Positions 51,066 to 58,962 of a stretch of DNA of 64,000 nt are shown here, in pieces. The stretch's first letter is position 1; each line of letters starts with the position of its first letter. The stretch spans positions 124,001-188,000 of the forward strand of contig NZ_JAAIXY010000009.1 in assembly GCF_010894455.1 (NCBI RefSeq), given 5' to 3'. The DNA comes from Myxococcus eversor. GTDB lineage: Bacteria > Myxococcota > Myxococcia > Myxococcales > Myxococcaceae. The translations under genes were made by a program, and so were the position numbers. The notes below the pieces were generated by a model, which made no database searches, was not told the DNA's origin, and saw only the letters and a program-made list of their open reading frames with translations.

Positions 51066-53327
51066 ATGCGACGTTGGCTTCAGCTCGCCCTTCTCCTGCC
51101 TGGAATCGCCTGCACGCCTTCGTCGAAGACGGAGGATTCCCCCTCTCCCGTGGGTGTAGCGCCGAGCCCGTCCCAGCCCACCACGGCCATTCCCCCCGCG
51201 CCCTCGGGCCCGAATCTCCAAAGGAGCGCGGCGGCCTCCTCGGCCGAGCCTCGGCCTGATGGGGCGTCACCGTCCACGGGGGCGGCGGTGGTGAATGGGT
51301 CTTCGCCTTCCGGCGACAGCGCGGCGGTGCCTTCCGGAGCAGACGCGACGGCCGTCGGAGCTGGGGCAGTGGTGCCTGCTGGAACTGGCGCGACGGCCGT
51401 CGGAGCTGGGGCAGTGGTGCCTGCTGAAACTGGTACGACGGCCCTTGCCGGAGCTGGCGCGGGTATTCCTTCCGGAGCTGGCACGCCGGTGTCTGTTGGA
51501 GCCAGCGCGACGGCCCCTGCCGGAGCTGACGCGACGGTGCCCGCAGGAGACAGTGCCCTGTTGGGTCACGGCTCCATGGAGCATGGGCTTACCGCAGCCG
51601 GCACGGTCCCCTCGGATGACGGTGGCACCCCATCCGCGGGTTCAGCCGGAATCCACGCACCCTCGGCCTCCACGTCGGGAGACCTGCTCGCCGCCTGGAA
51701 TCGGACCGCGCCAGTGCCCGACACGGACGGCGGGCCCTCGCGTACGTCTTCCGCCGCGCGTCCCTCCACGGACTCTCGCGACTCGGATGATGGCTCCTCT
51801 GCTCACGACGAGCCCTCGCTCGCCATCGACCCCGCGCTCAGCGCCATGCCCAAGCCCGAGCGCCGCGAGGAACTCCCCGTCGAGGACCCCGAGGAATCAC
51901 CCCCACCTCCCGCCGAGCAGCTCGTCGTCATCCCCGACAAGCGCAACCCCGGCCTGGAGCTGGTGCTCGGTCCGGACGGCGAGCCGCTGGAAGACACGAG
52001 CCTCGTGCTCGACGACCCGTCCCTGGAGCCCGACGAGGACACTCCCAATTCCGCGACGGCCAGCAGCGCGGACGCGGGCACCGAGCCCGTCGCCATTCCC
52101 TACCAGCCCGACGCGGGCTCGCTGCGCGTGCGTCGCTCCATCGCGGTCCGCTCGGCGCCTCGACAAGACGCCCCGCCCCTGGGCACGGTGGCCCAGGACA
52201 TGCGCGTGCTCTGGAAGGGAGAGACCGCCATGCGCAATCCCGAGTGCGAGGCCTGGGTCGAAATCCAGCCTCGCGGCTGGGTCTGCGAGCGCTACCTGGA
52301 GCGCAACTTCCGCGAGCCCCGCGTCCGGGATTTGCCCCGCCTGCGTGAAGGCGAGCTGACCCCCGGCACCTATGCCCGCGTCGTGGGCAAGCGCGTGCGC
52401 GCCTACCCGAGCCTCGCCCTGGCCCGCTCGAGGAGGAAGGGCGTCCTGCTGAAGGGCTCGGTGACGGTGCAACTGCGCGGACAGGTGCGCGTGGGCCGGC
52501 GCACCTTCTGGCGCACCACGGATGGCCAATACCTGGAGGCCCGCGTCCTGCGCGAGTACCGGCCCTCCGCCTTCGTCGGCGTGGACGCGGAGCAACTGTC
52601 GGAGCTGTCCTCGCCCTTCGCCTGGGCCCAGTCGCGCGTGAAGCCCACCGCCTCCGTGGAGGTCAAGGTCGCCCCGGACGCGAAGGCCGCCCGGGAGACG
52701 GTGCTGCCCGCGAGGACCCTGGTCGCCGTGCGCGAGCTGTCTCCCGATGGCAACTGGGTGCTCATCGCGGAGGACCACTGGGTGGCGCGCCAGGACCTGC
52801 ACGTCGCCTGGTTCACCCACGCGCCCCCCGGCGTGGAGCCGGGTGCACGCTGGCTCGACGTGGACCTGGAGGCCCAGGTGCTCGTCGCCTACGAGGGCGA
52901 GCGCCCCGTCTACGCCACGCTCATCTCCTCCGGGAAGCCCGGCACGGACACGCCCGAGGGCCTCTACCGCGTGTGGATCAAGTTCGCGGAGGCCGACATG
53001 ACGGGCAACGGCACCGCGGGCAATGACACCTACCGCGTGGCCACCGTGCCGTGGACCATGTTCTTCGAGCAGGACTACGCGCTGCACACCGCCTACTGGC
53101 ATGACCGCTTCGGCGAGCCGATGAGCCACGGCTGCGTCAACCTGGCGCCTCGGGATGCCCGGGCCCTCTACGGCTGGTCCGCTCCAGAGGTCCCCACCGG
53201 CTGGTCCATGGTGCACGCCACGCCCGAGTCGCCCGGCTCGTGGGTGCGCATCCGCGGGCAGGCGCGCATCCCCACCAAGATGAAGGAGCGCAAGGTCCGC
53301 GTCGTCGCCAGCACGCGCGGACTGTGA
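51066..53327 (+). CDS. L,D-transpeptidase (YkuD) lipoprotein with repeat-rich linker
   Basis: A 753-residue envelope enzyme. Lipoprotein signal MRRWLQLALLLPGIAC with Cys at 16. Residues 20-330 are a low-complexity Ala/Gly/Pro/Ser/Glu linker with 15-residue repeats (ATAVGAGAVVPAGTG). Residues about 350-580 hold SH3-like strands (RVRRSIAVRSAPRQDAPPLG; VKPTASVEVKVAPDAK). The YkuD domain is at about 600-740, catalytic motif SHGCVNL with Cys690 and His-containing HTAYWHDRFGEPMSH. It crosslinks peptidoglycan or attaches proteins to it. The GTG/ATG start has no alternative upstream. Confidence 0.92.
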   Translation: MRRWLQLALLLPGIACTPSSKTEDSPSPVGVAPSPSQPTTAIPPAPSGPNLQRSAAASSAEPRPDGASPSTGAAVVNGSSPSGDSAAVPSGADATAVGAGAVVPAGTGATAVGAGAVVPAETGTTALAGAGAGIPSGAGTPVSVGASATAPAGADATVPAGDSALLGHGSMEHGLTAAGTVPSDDGGTPSAGSAGIHAPSASTSGDLLAAWNRTAPVPDTDGGPSRTSSAARPSTDSRDSDDGSSAHDEPSLAIDPALSAMPKPERREELPVEDPEESPPPPAEQLVVIPDKRNPGLELVLGPDGEPLEDTSLVLDDPSLEPDEDTPNSATASSADAGTEPVAIPYQPDAGSLRVRRSIAVRSAPRQDAPPLGTVAQDMRVLWKGETAMRNPECEAWVEIQPRGWVCERYLERNFREPRVRDLPRLREGELTPGTYARVVGKRVRAYPSLALARSRRKGVLLKGSVTVQLRGQVRVGRRTFWRTTDGQYLEARVLREYRPSAFVGVDAEQLSELSSPFAWAQSRVKPTASVEVKVAPDAKAARETVLPARTLVAVRELSPDGNWVLIAEDHWVARQDLHVAWFTHAPPGVEPGARWLDVDLEAQVLVAYEGERPVYATLISSGKPGTDTPEGLYRVWIKFAEADMTGNGTAGNDTYRVATVPWTMFFEQDYALHTAYWHDRFGEPMSHGCVNLAPRDARALYGWSAPEVPTGWSMVHATPESPGSWVRIRGQARIPTKMKERKVRVVASTRGL
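51346..51434 (+). repeat. Near-identical 45-base direct repeat in the transpeptidase linker
   Basis: A 44-base block starting GCGACGGCCGTC occurs at 51346-51389 and again at 51391-51434 with one substitution (G to A), on a 45-base period; more degenerate copies flank it. Near identity in a fast-evolving linker marks a recent slippage expansion, so linker length may vary between strains. Confidence 0.8.
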
Positions 53328-53330
53328 CGC

Positions 53331-53744
53331 TCAGCCCACCACCGACACGGTGACGCGTCGGCGGTGGGGCGCGGCGCGGTGCTCCCAGACGTAGACGCCC
53401 TGCCACGTCCCCAGGTTCGCCGCGCCGTCCTTCACGGGGATGCTCAGCGAGTTCTGCGTGAGCACCGTGCGCACGTGCGCGGGCATGTCGTCGGGCCCCT
53501 CCGCGTCGTGCACGAAGAGGGGGTCTCCGTCCTTCACCAGCCGCGCGAAGAAGGACTCCAAATCCCGGCGCACGTCGGGGTCCGCGTTCTCACACAGAAT
53601 CAGGGACGCGCTCGTGTGGTGCAGGAACACGGTGCACAGCCCCTGCCGCGCACCGCTGTCCGCCACCGCCCGCTGCACGTCCCCGGTGATGTCCGTGAAG
53701 CCGCGCCCCCGGGTGGGCACCGTGAGCTCCTTCGCGTGGTACAT
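53331..53744 (-). CDS. yjbQ: YjbQ/UPF0047 family protein
   Basis: A 137-residue YjbQ-family protein. Hallmarks: FLHHTSASLILCENADPDVRRDLESF near residue 40 with His, and GTWQGVYVWEHRAAPHRRRVTVSVVG at the end, where the His-containing WEHR segment binds a metal or phosphate. E. coli YjbQ has weak thiamine-phosphate synthase activity; the physiological role is unsettled. It is the last gene of a three-gene minus-strand unit, 3 bases after the esterase gene. Confidence 0.88.
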   Translation of the reverse strand: MYHAKELTVPTRGRGFTDITGDVQRAVADSGARQGLCTVFLHHTSASLILCENADPDVRRDLESFFARLVKDGDPLFVHDAEGPDDMPAHVRTVLTQNSLSIPVKDGAANLGTWQGVYVWEHRAAPHRRRVTVSVVG

Positions 53745-53747
53745 GCC

Positions 53748-54494
53748 TCAGCCTTCCAGTCGCGCCTTCAGGAACGCGGCCATCCGCTCCAACTCCTCGG
53801 CGTCAATCGTGTGCGGCCCGTCGAAGGGGAGGAAGTCCACGGACAGTCCCGCCTGCACCAGCGCGTCGCGCAGGCGCTCGCCCGTCACGAAGGGCAGCAC
53901 GTCGTCATGGCGGCCGTGGCCCTGGAACACCGGCAGCCCTTGCCGGGCCTGGGCCTTCTGCTTCCACTCCTCCTCCGCGATGAGCGTGCCGGAGAGGATG
54001 CACAGCCCGGCCGGTCGCTCCTCCAGCCGCAGGGCCACATCCGTCGTCACCATGCCTCCCTGGCTGAAGCCGCCCAGGACGATGCGTCCATAGGGCAGCT
54101 TCGACGAGGTCGACAGTGCGTCCACCGTGGACATCAGGGCGCGACGCGCGGCGGGAAGTCCCTCGGGCACCTGCTTCGAATAGGCCTCCCAGTCCCGCAT
54201 CTGCCCGCGCATGAATGCCTCGGGCAGATGGAACCAGGCACGTCCCTGGGGCATGCCCCACTGCGCCATCGTCAGCGGACCGCCGGGCATCACGAAGCGC
54301 ACGCGCTCCGCCAATGCGGGCTCCACCGCCATCAGCTCCGGCACCAGCGATACCAGGTCGGTCGCCGAGGCGCCCAGGCCGTGACAGAGCACCACCGCCA
54401 GCTCCGGCACGGCGCCTTCGGCGAGCCCGTCCACCACCTGGCAGTCCAGCTCGCCCAGGCGCGTGGCCACGCGTCGGAGGTTGCGTCGCTCCAT
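53748..54494 (-). CDS. Phospholipase/carboxylesterase family alpha/beta hydrolase
   Basis: A 248-residue hydrolase. Nucleophile Ser in VLGGFSQGGMVTTDVAL; Asp in GRHDDVLPF and His in FDGPHTIDAEELE complete the triad; the N-terminal VVLCHGLGASATDLVSLVPEL contains the oxyanion HG. This is the acyl-protein-thioesterase-like YpfH/EstB family. Start: ATG overlapping the TGA of the upstream cyclophilin gene by one base (TGATG); a GTG just upstream is possible. Likely cytoplasmic, acting on short acyl esters. Confidence 0.88.
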   Translation of the reverse strand: MERRNLRRVATRLGELDCQVVDGLAEGAVPELAVVLCHGLGASATDLVSLVPELMAVEPALAERVRFVMPGGPLTMAQWGMPQGRAWFHLPEAFMRGQMRDWEAYSKQVPEGLPAARRALMSTVDALSTSSKLPYGRIVLGGFSQGGMVTTDVALRLEERPAGLCILSGTLIAEEEWKQKAQARQGLPVFQGHGRHDDVLPFVTGERLRDALVQAGLSVDFLPFDGPHTIDAEELERMAAFLKARLEG

Positions 54495-55192
54495 CACTGC
54501 GCGTCCGCGAGCGAAATCTTCTGGATGACGACGGGGTCCACCGGCCGGTCGCCCGGGCTCGTCGCCACCTTGGAAATCTTCTCCACGACGTCGTAGCCCT
54601 TCACCACCTCACCGAAGATGGTGTGCTTGTTGTTGAGGTAGGCCGGCGTGGACGTGGTGATGAAGAACTGGCTGCCATTGGTGCCCGGGCCCGCGTTGGC
54701 CATGGCCAGCAGGCCCGGCTTGTCGAACGTGCGGCCGCTCTTGAACTCGTCGCCGAAGCGGTAGCCCGGGTCACCCCGGCCGGTACCCGTCGGGTCTCCG
54801 CCCTGAATCATGAAGCCCGGAATCACGCGGTGGAAGATGACGCCGTCGTACAGCGCCTTGCCCGTCACGCGCTCGCCGCTGCGAGGGTCCGTCCACGACT
54901 TCTCGCCCGTGGCCAGGCCCACGAAGTTGGACACCGTGTTGGGCGCGTCCTTCGAGAACAGTCGCACGACGATGGGGCCCTGGTTCGTCTCCAGCGTGGC
55001 CTGGATGTCCTGGCCGGCCTGGACCTTCTTCATCCACTCGCCCGGGGCTTCCTCGGAGGGCCTCGGGGCCGAGGGCTGGGCCGGCGCCGGCGTGGAACTG
55101 CCCGTGGACTCCTTCTTCTCGGTGGAGTCCTTGCAGGCGGTGGCGGTGAAGGTGAGGCACAGGAGGAGGGCGCTCAGGATTCTGGTGGTCAT
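54494..55192 (-). CDS. Exported cyclophilin-type peptidyl-prolyl isomerase lipoprotein
   Basis: A 232-residue PPIase. Lipoprotein signal: SALLLCLTFTATAC with Cys at 20; a Pro/Ser linker; then the cyclophilin core with NFVGLATGEKSW, YDGVIFHRVIPGFMIQGGDP (catalytic Arg in FHRV), GPGTNGSQFFITTSTPAYL (Gln in SQFFI) and HTIFGEVVKGYDVV. It helps periplasmic protein folding. It heads the operon with the esterase and yjbQ genes, coupled by a one-base overlap. Confidence 0.93.
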   Translation of the reverse strand: MTTRILSALLLCLTFTATACKDSTEKKESTGSSTPAPAQPSAPRPSEEAPGEWMKKVQAGQDIQATLETNQGPIVVRLFSKDAPNTVSNFVGLATGEKSWTDPRSGERVTGKALYDGVIFHRVIPGFMIQGGDPTGTGRGDPGYRFGDEFKSGRTFDKPGLLAMANAGPGTNGSQFFITTSTPAYLNNKHTIFGEVVKGYDVVEKISKVATSPGDRPVDPVVIQKISLADAQ

Positions 55193-55367
55193 GGGGCGCG
55201 CAGATTAACCGACCTTCGACGAATTACAGGGGGTTACGTCGTCCCGCGTGGACCCGGAGTTCTCCGGGAGGCAAAATCGCCCGCCAGCGGCCCCTCTCGA
55301 CGCAACATTCGGAACCAGGGCACGATGATTCCCCTGGAGCACCCCGAATCTCGTCCGGAGTCCCGAG

Positions 55368-56333
55368 TTGGCGCCCATCGAGCCGCGTACCACCCCGAGT
55401 CCTGTTCCCACCTCCCGGCCTTCACAGCCCACGGCCGCGCCGCTTCCGGTGTGCCGGGCTGAAACCCCGGCCGCGCCCGCGGGACGGACGCCGGACCGCT
55501 GGGAGGAGGGCGCCAACGAGGTGGCCCGGGCCACCAACGGGGTGCGGCAGTTCTCCGACGCGGTCGGCGCCACCCAGGTGAACCGCGCTCAGGGCCCCAT
55601 CCGCTTCGGGCGTATCGACACGGGCCTGCTCGGCACCACCGTGACGGGCGCGAACACCCAGCCCGCTCGCCTGGCTGGCGGCGTGTCCACGGCGGCCAGC
55701 GTGGCGCAGCTCCCCGGCGCGGCCTACCTGGCGTTCCGCGATGTGCGCGACGCCTTCCGCGCTCCGTCCGCTGACTCCGCCAACAGGGCGGCCGGCTCCA
55801 CGGCGAGCCTGGCGTCCACCGGCCTCAACGTGGCCAAGGGCGGCCTGGACCTCGCGGGCAACGTGAGCAACTACCGCGCGGCGGCCGACGCTGCTCGCGC
55901 CGCCTTCACGCAGGCGGCGCCGGAGGCCTCGGCCGCGGCGGCGAACCGCGTGGCGACCGCCGCCGCTTCCGAGGGCGTGCTGGGCGGGTCCCGTCAGGTG
56001 ATGCGCAACGCCGCCGCTCGCGCCGCGGGCGAGGGCCTGGAGGACGCGGGCCGTCTGGGCGCGAACGCCGCCCGCACCGCGCTGCGGGATGGTGGCACGG
56101 CCGTGGCCAGGGCCGCGGGTCGCTTCGCGCCGGGCCTCAACGTCGCCATCGCCGCCGCGGACACCGCCGCCGCCGCGAGCACGCTGGCCGACCCCAACGC
56201 GTCGGTGGGCCGAAGGGTCACCGCCAGCGTCACCGCGCTGGGCTCCGTCGCCGCCGCCACCAACATCCCGCTGGTCAGCCAGACAGGCGCTGTCGTCTCG
56301 ACGGCGTCCAGCTTCGTCGGCGCGTTCTTCTAG
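55368..56333 (+). CDS. Ala-rich amphipathic protein, function unknown
   Basis: A 321-residue protein dominated by Ala, Gly, Thr, Val and Arg (RAAGEGLEDAGRLGANAARTALRDGGTAVARA, shown in part). Pro-rich residues 1-45 precede it. Several segments could be amphipathic or membrane helices (for example LNVAIAAADTAAAASTLA), and it ends in TASSFVGAFF. No signal peptide is visible. This composition is seen in secreted effector-like or contact-dependent proteins of myxobacteria, but no motif supports that. The start is TTG with weak support; an alternative GTG lies at 55449. Upstream 175 bases is the divergent promoter region with the cyclophilin operon. Confidence 0.6.
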   Translation: MAPIEPRTTPSPVPTSRPSQPTAAPLPVCRAETPAAPAGRTPDRWEEGANEVARATNGVRQFSDAVGATQVNRAQGPIRFGRIDTGLLGTTVTGANTQPARLAGGVSTAASVAQLPGAAYLAFRDVRDAFRAPSADSANRAAGSTASLASTGLNVAKGGLDLAGNVSNYRAAADAARAAFTQAAPEASAAAANRVATAAASEGVLGGSRQVMRNAAARAAGEGLEDAGRLGANAARTALRDGGTAVARAAGRFAPGLNVAIAAADTAAAASTLADPNASVGRRVTASVTALGSVAAATNIPLVSQTGAVVSTASSFVGAFF

Positions 56334-56389
56334 GCGCCGCGCCGCCTCCTCCGCTCTGTGGTATCCGGACCTCCCGGAGCGGAGGAAGC

Positions 56390-57478
56390 ATGACGTCCCA
56401 GAACGACTCGAAGGGTGGCGGTGCGCGCTCGCTGGCCGAGCTTCATGCGCTCGGCATCATGAAGCGCATGCCCGCGTCGATGTCGCTGGGCAGCACCGAG
56501 CCCGTCTCCCTCCCCACCGTGCAGGCGCCTTCCCTCGAAGGGCTGACGGTGGCCCTGCGCGCCCCTGGCCCCATCGACGAGCAGTCCCTGGTGGCGCGCT
56601 TCGATGTGCTGCGCCGCCAGCACGCCGACCGCCGGGTGCGCCTCGCGGGCGAGGTCGTGGGGCTCGGCGACGAGGTGCTGCTGGAAGTGCTCGGCTTCGC
56701 CAACGGCCGGCTCATCCCCTTCTCCGCGCGGGAGAACTGGCGGGCGGAGGTGGCCCCCGACGCGCTGCTGCCCGGCTTCTTCGAGGCGCTGGTGGGCGCG
56801 AAGGTGGGCCAGTCCTTCGGCATCGAGCTGACGCTGCCGGACACCTACGTGGTGGAGTCGCTGCGCGGCGCGACGGCGCGCTTCCTGCTCGACGTGAAGG
56901 CCGCCTCCGAGATGAAGCTGCTGGAGGATGACTCGCCGGTGCTGCTCGAGCGCCTGGGGCTGGGCACCCTCACCGACGTGATGGCCCACCTGGGCGACAC
57001 GCTCGCCCGCGAGCGCACCGCGGAGATGGACCGGCTCACCCAGGAGCGCGTGCTGGACGAAGTGGTGGCGCGCACGAAGGTGACGCTGACGCCGGCACTG
57101 GTGGACGAGGAGATTCGTCGCCGCTGGGCGGAGGTCGAGCGGCCCATGTTGATTCGCAAGGACTTCCAGCCGAACGAACTCCAGGAGGCGCTGGAGGGCT
57201 GGTTGAGGGAGCCGCTCACCCGCGCGGACGCGGAGCGGCGGCTGACGCTGGCGCTGGCGCTGCGGGCCATCGCCGCGCGCGACGGCGTGAAGCTGGCGAA
57301 GGGCGCGGTGGACGCGCTGGTGGATGACCTGGCCGCGCTGTCGGGTGTCTCCCGTCAGGACCTCATCCGCGCGATGAAGGAAGACACCTTGCTGGCGAAG
57401 CGGGTGGAGGACCTGGCGCTGCACTTCGCCACCATCGACAGCGTCATGCGGCGCGTGTCGCTGACGCCGCCGACCTGA
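56390..57478 (+). CDS. Trigger-factor-like protein with FKBP-like domain
   Basis: A 362-residue protein. Residues about 95-170 form an FKBP-like domain (VAPDALLPGFFEALVGAKVGQSF; GIELTLPDTYVVESLRGATARFLL), and residues 195-340 resemble the trigger-factor C-terminal chaperone arms (RTAEMDRLTQERVLDEVVARTKVTLTPALVDEEI; ALALRAIAARDGV). The N-terminal ribosome-binding signature GFRXGXXP is missing, so it is not the housekeeping trigger factor but a divergent paralogue that may serve another client. ATG has GGAGGAAGC upstream. It follows the Ala-rich gene by 57 bases; whether the pair is functional together is unknown. Confidence 0.82.
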   Translation: MTSQNDSKGGGARSLAELHALGIMKRMPASMSLGSTEPVSLPTVQAPSLEGLTVALRAPGPIDEQSLVARFDVLRRQHADRRVRLAGEVVGLGDEVLLEVLGFANGRLIPFSARENWRAEVAPDALLPGFFEALVGAKVGQSFGIELTLPDTYVVESLRGATARFLLDVKAASEMKLLEDDSPVLLERLGLGTLTDVMAHLGDTLARERTAEMDRLTQERVLDEVVARTKVTLTPALVDEEIRRRWAEVERPMLIRKDFQPNELQEALEGWLREPLTRADAERRLTLALALRAIAARDGVKLAKGAVDALVDDLAALSGVSRQDLIRAMKEDTLLAKRVEDLALHFATIDSVMRRVSLTPPT

Positions 57479-57490
57479 CGCCACGACGGC

Positions 57491-58489
57491 TCACGGCGTC
57501 TCCAGCGCCAGCGTCACCATCACCTCGGTGAGGTCTCCAGGGTGGTAGCGGCCCAGTCCCGGCAAGGCGCGCAGCGCGGCCTCCGCGTGGTCCAGGTCGT
57601 CCAGCCTCACCACGCGCGCGCCAGGCACCTCCGCGTCCACCGCCGTCACCATGCCGTCGGACGCGTAGCGGTAACGCTCGTCCAGATATCGCTGGAGCGG
57701 ATAGAGCGAGGACAGGCGCGACAGCCTCGAGGTGGCCAGCGACACGGTGGGGATGTCCGCCGGGTAGGGGTGCCGGGCGATGAACGCCATGCGCTGGGAA
57801 TAGGACAGCTCCTCCACCGAGCGCGACACGCCGTGGAACAGCAGCGGGAAGGCGAAGTCGATGAGCCGCCGCATGTCCGGCGTGGTGGCCAGGTCGTGGG
57901 CGATGGACGAGCCGCCATAGGGCGCCTGGAGCGTCACCACCGCGCGCACCACCCGGCGCAGCTCCGGGTACAGGGCGAGCACGGCGGTGCACTCGACGCC
58001 GCCCTTGCTGTGGCCCACCAGCACCACCGAGCGACCGAAGTGCTCCGCGTCCAGCAGCGCCTCGCGCAGCACCGCGACGTTGTCGAGCAGCAACCCCTCC
58101 GTGTCGACCGATGCCTCCAGTACGTCCAGGCCCCGGCGCTCCAGCCGCTGCACGTTGTCCAGCAGGTAGCCGGGCAATTCGTCCCCGAGCATGCCGCGCA
58201 CCAGCACGTACTGATGGCGCCGTGCCTCGGCGGGCAGCACGGGCTCTCCCTCGCGCACGCTCCGCAGCAGGTGATGGAAGCGAGGAGTCAGGTCCACCGT
58301 GGCCGGTGTCGTGCCCGCTGGCATGCGCTGGAGCCAGCCGGCCATGCCGCCACAGCCGGGGCCCCACCAGCGCGGCGCGGCGGGCAGTCCGCGCAGGCCC
58401 CGCGTCAGCCGGGCGATGGCGCCGGGCTCGCGGGTGGGGGAGGGCGTGGGAACGGGCGCGGAGGCGTCAACGTCGGACTGCTGCGTCAT
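57491..58489 (-). CDS. Lipase-like alpha/beta hydrolase
   Basis: A 332-residue cytoplasmic-looking protein with no clear signal. Nucleophile Ser in VLVGHSKGGVECTAVLA, preceded by VLVRGMLGDELPGYLLDNVQRLERRGLDV; Asp and His candidates are in DDLDHAEAALRAL. The Ser-His-Asp arrangement and the LQAPYGGSSIA loop recall triacylglycerol lipase and PGAP1-like hydrolases. An acyl chain or lipid substrate is likely. It is convergent with the trigger-factor-like gene and divergent from the polyamine operon. Confidence 0.82.
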   Translation of the reverse strand: MTQQSDVDASAPVPTPSPTREPGAIARLTRGLRGLPAAPRWWGPGCGGMAGWLQRMPAGTTPATVDLTPRFHHLLRSVREGEPVLPAEARRHQYVLVRGMLGDELPGYLLDNVQRLERRGLDVLEASVDTEGLLLDNVAVLREALLDAEHFGRSVVLVGHSKGGVECTAVLALYPELRRVVRAVVTLQAPYGGSSIAHDLATTPDMRRLIDFAFPLLFHGVSRSVEELSYSQRMAFIARHPYPADIPTVSLATSRLSRLSSLYPLQRYLDERYRYASDGMVTAVDAEVPGARVVRLDDLDHAEAALRALPGLGRYHPGDLTEVMVTLALETP

Positions 58490-58596
58490 TTCACGCGGAA
58501 GCGTACCGGCAAGGGGTGGCGCGGCGCCAACGCGAGGCCCCGAGCGCGAGCGGCTTTCGTGCGTCGGGTCTCGTGCTAAGTAGTCCCAGCAGAGGC

Positions 58597-58614
58597 GGGA
58601 GGACTTCGAAGCTG
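58597..58614 (+). promoter_or_regulatory. Shine-Dalgarno GGGAGG with CTG start of speD
   Basis: A strong GGGAGG (58597-58602) is nine bases from an in-frame CTG at 58612. No ATG, and only a distant GTG (58573), precede the conserved SpeD sequence TTGQEWLVDASG. The spacing is ideal for initiation at CTG, a rare start codon, which may limit AdoMet decarboxylase synthesis. Confidence 0.65.
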
Positions 58615-58962
58615 ACCACCGGACAGGAATGGCTGGTTGACGCGAGCGGCTGCTCGCCTGGACTGCTCAAGGACGCGGCGGCGTTGGCGGCGCTCTTCGA
58701 GGAGCTGCTCGTCCTGCTCGACCTGAAGGTCGTGGGCCAGCCGCAGTGGCACGTGTTTCCAGAGCCTGGTGGCATCACCGGGCTGACGCTGCTGGCGGAG
58801 AGTCACCTGGCCATCCACACCTTCCCGGAGCATGGCTTCGCCGCGCTCAATGTCTACTGCTGCCGCCCTCGCGCGCGCCCCGACTTCGAGTCGCTGCTGA
58901 CGCGCCACCTGAAGGCGGCCTCGTGCGAGGTGCGTGAGCTGAAGCGGGGGGTGAAGGCGTGA
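58612..58962 (+). CDS. speD: S-adenosylmethionine decarboxylase (pyruvoyl type)
   Basis: A 116-residue proenzyme of the short bacterial/archaeal SpeD class. Autocleavage occurs between Glu63 and Ser64 (LLAESHLAIHT); His69 and Cys84 (VYCC) are the other active-site residues, spaced as in Thermotoga SpeD (Ser63, His68, Cys83). It makes decarboxylated AdoMet, the aminopropyl donor for polyamine synthesis. The start is CTG, since MTTGQEWLVDASG-like N-termini are conserved; if GTG 58573 were used the protein would have 13 more residues. Its stop overlaps the DUF4178 gene start (GTGA), heading a five- or six-gene operon. Confidence 0.9.
   Translation: MTTGQEWLVDASGCSPGLLKDAAALAALFEELLVLLDLKVVGQPQWHVFPEPGGITGLTLLAESHLAIHTFPEHGFAALNVYCCRPRARPDFESLLTRHLKAASCEVRELKRGVKA

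Noticed and set aside
58111-58611. Extension of SpeD upstream of 58612
   Set aside because: It is antisense to the lipase-like gene and lacks SpeD similarity; the family starts at TTGQEWLVDASG.
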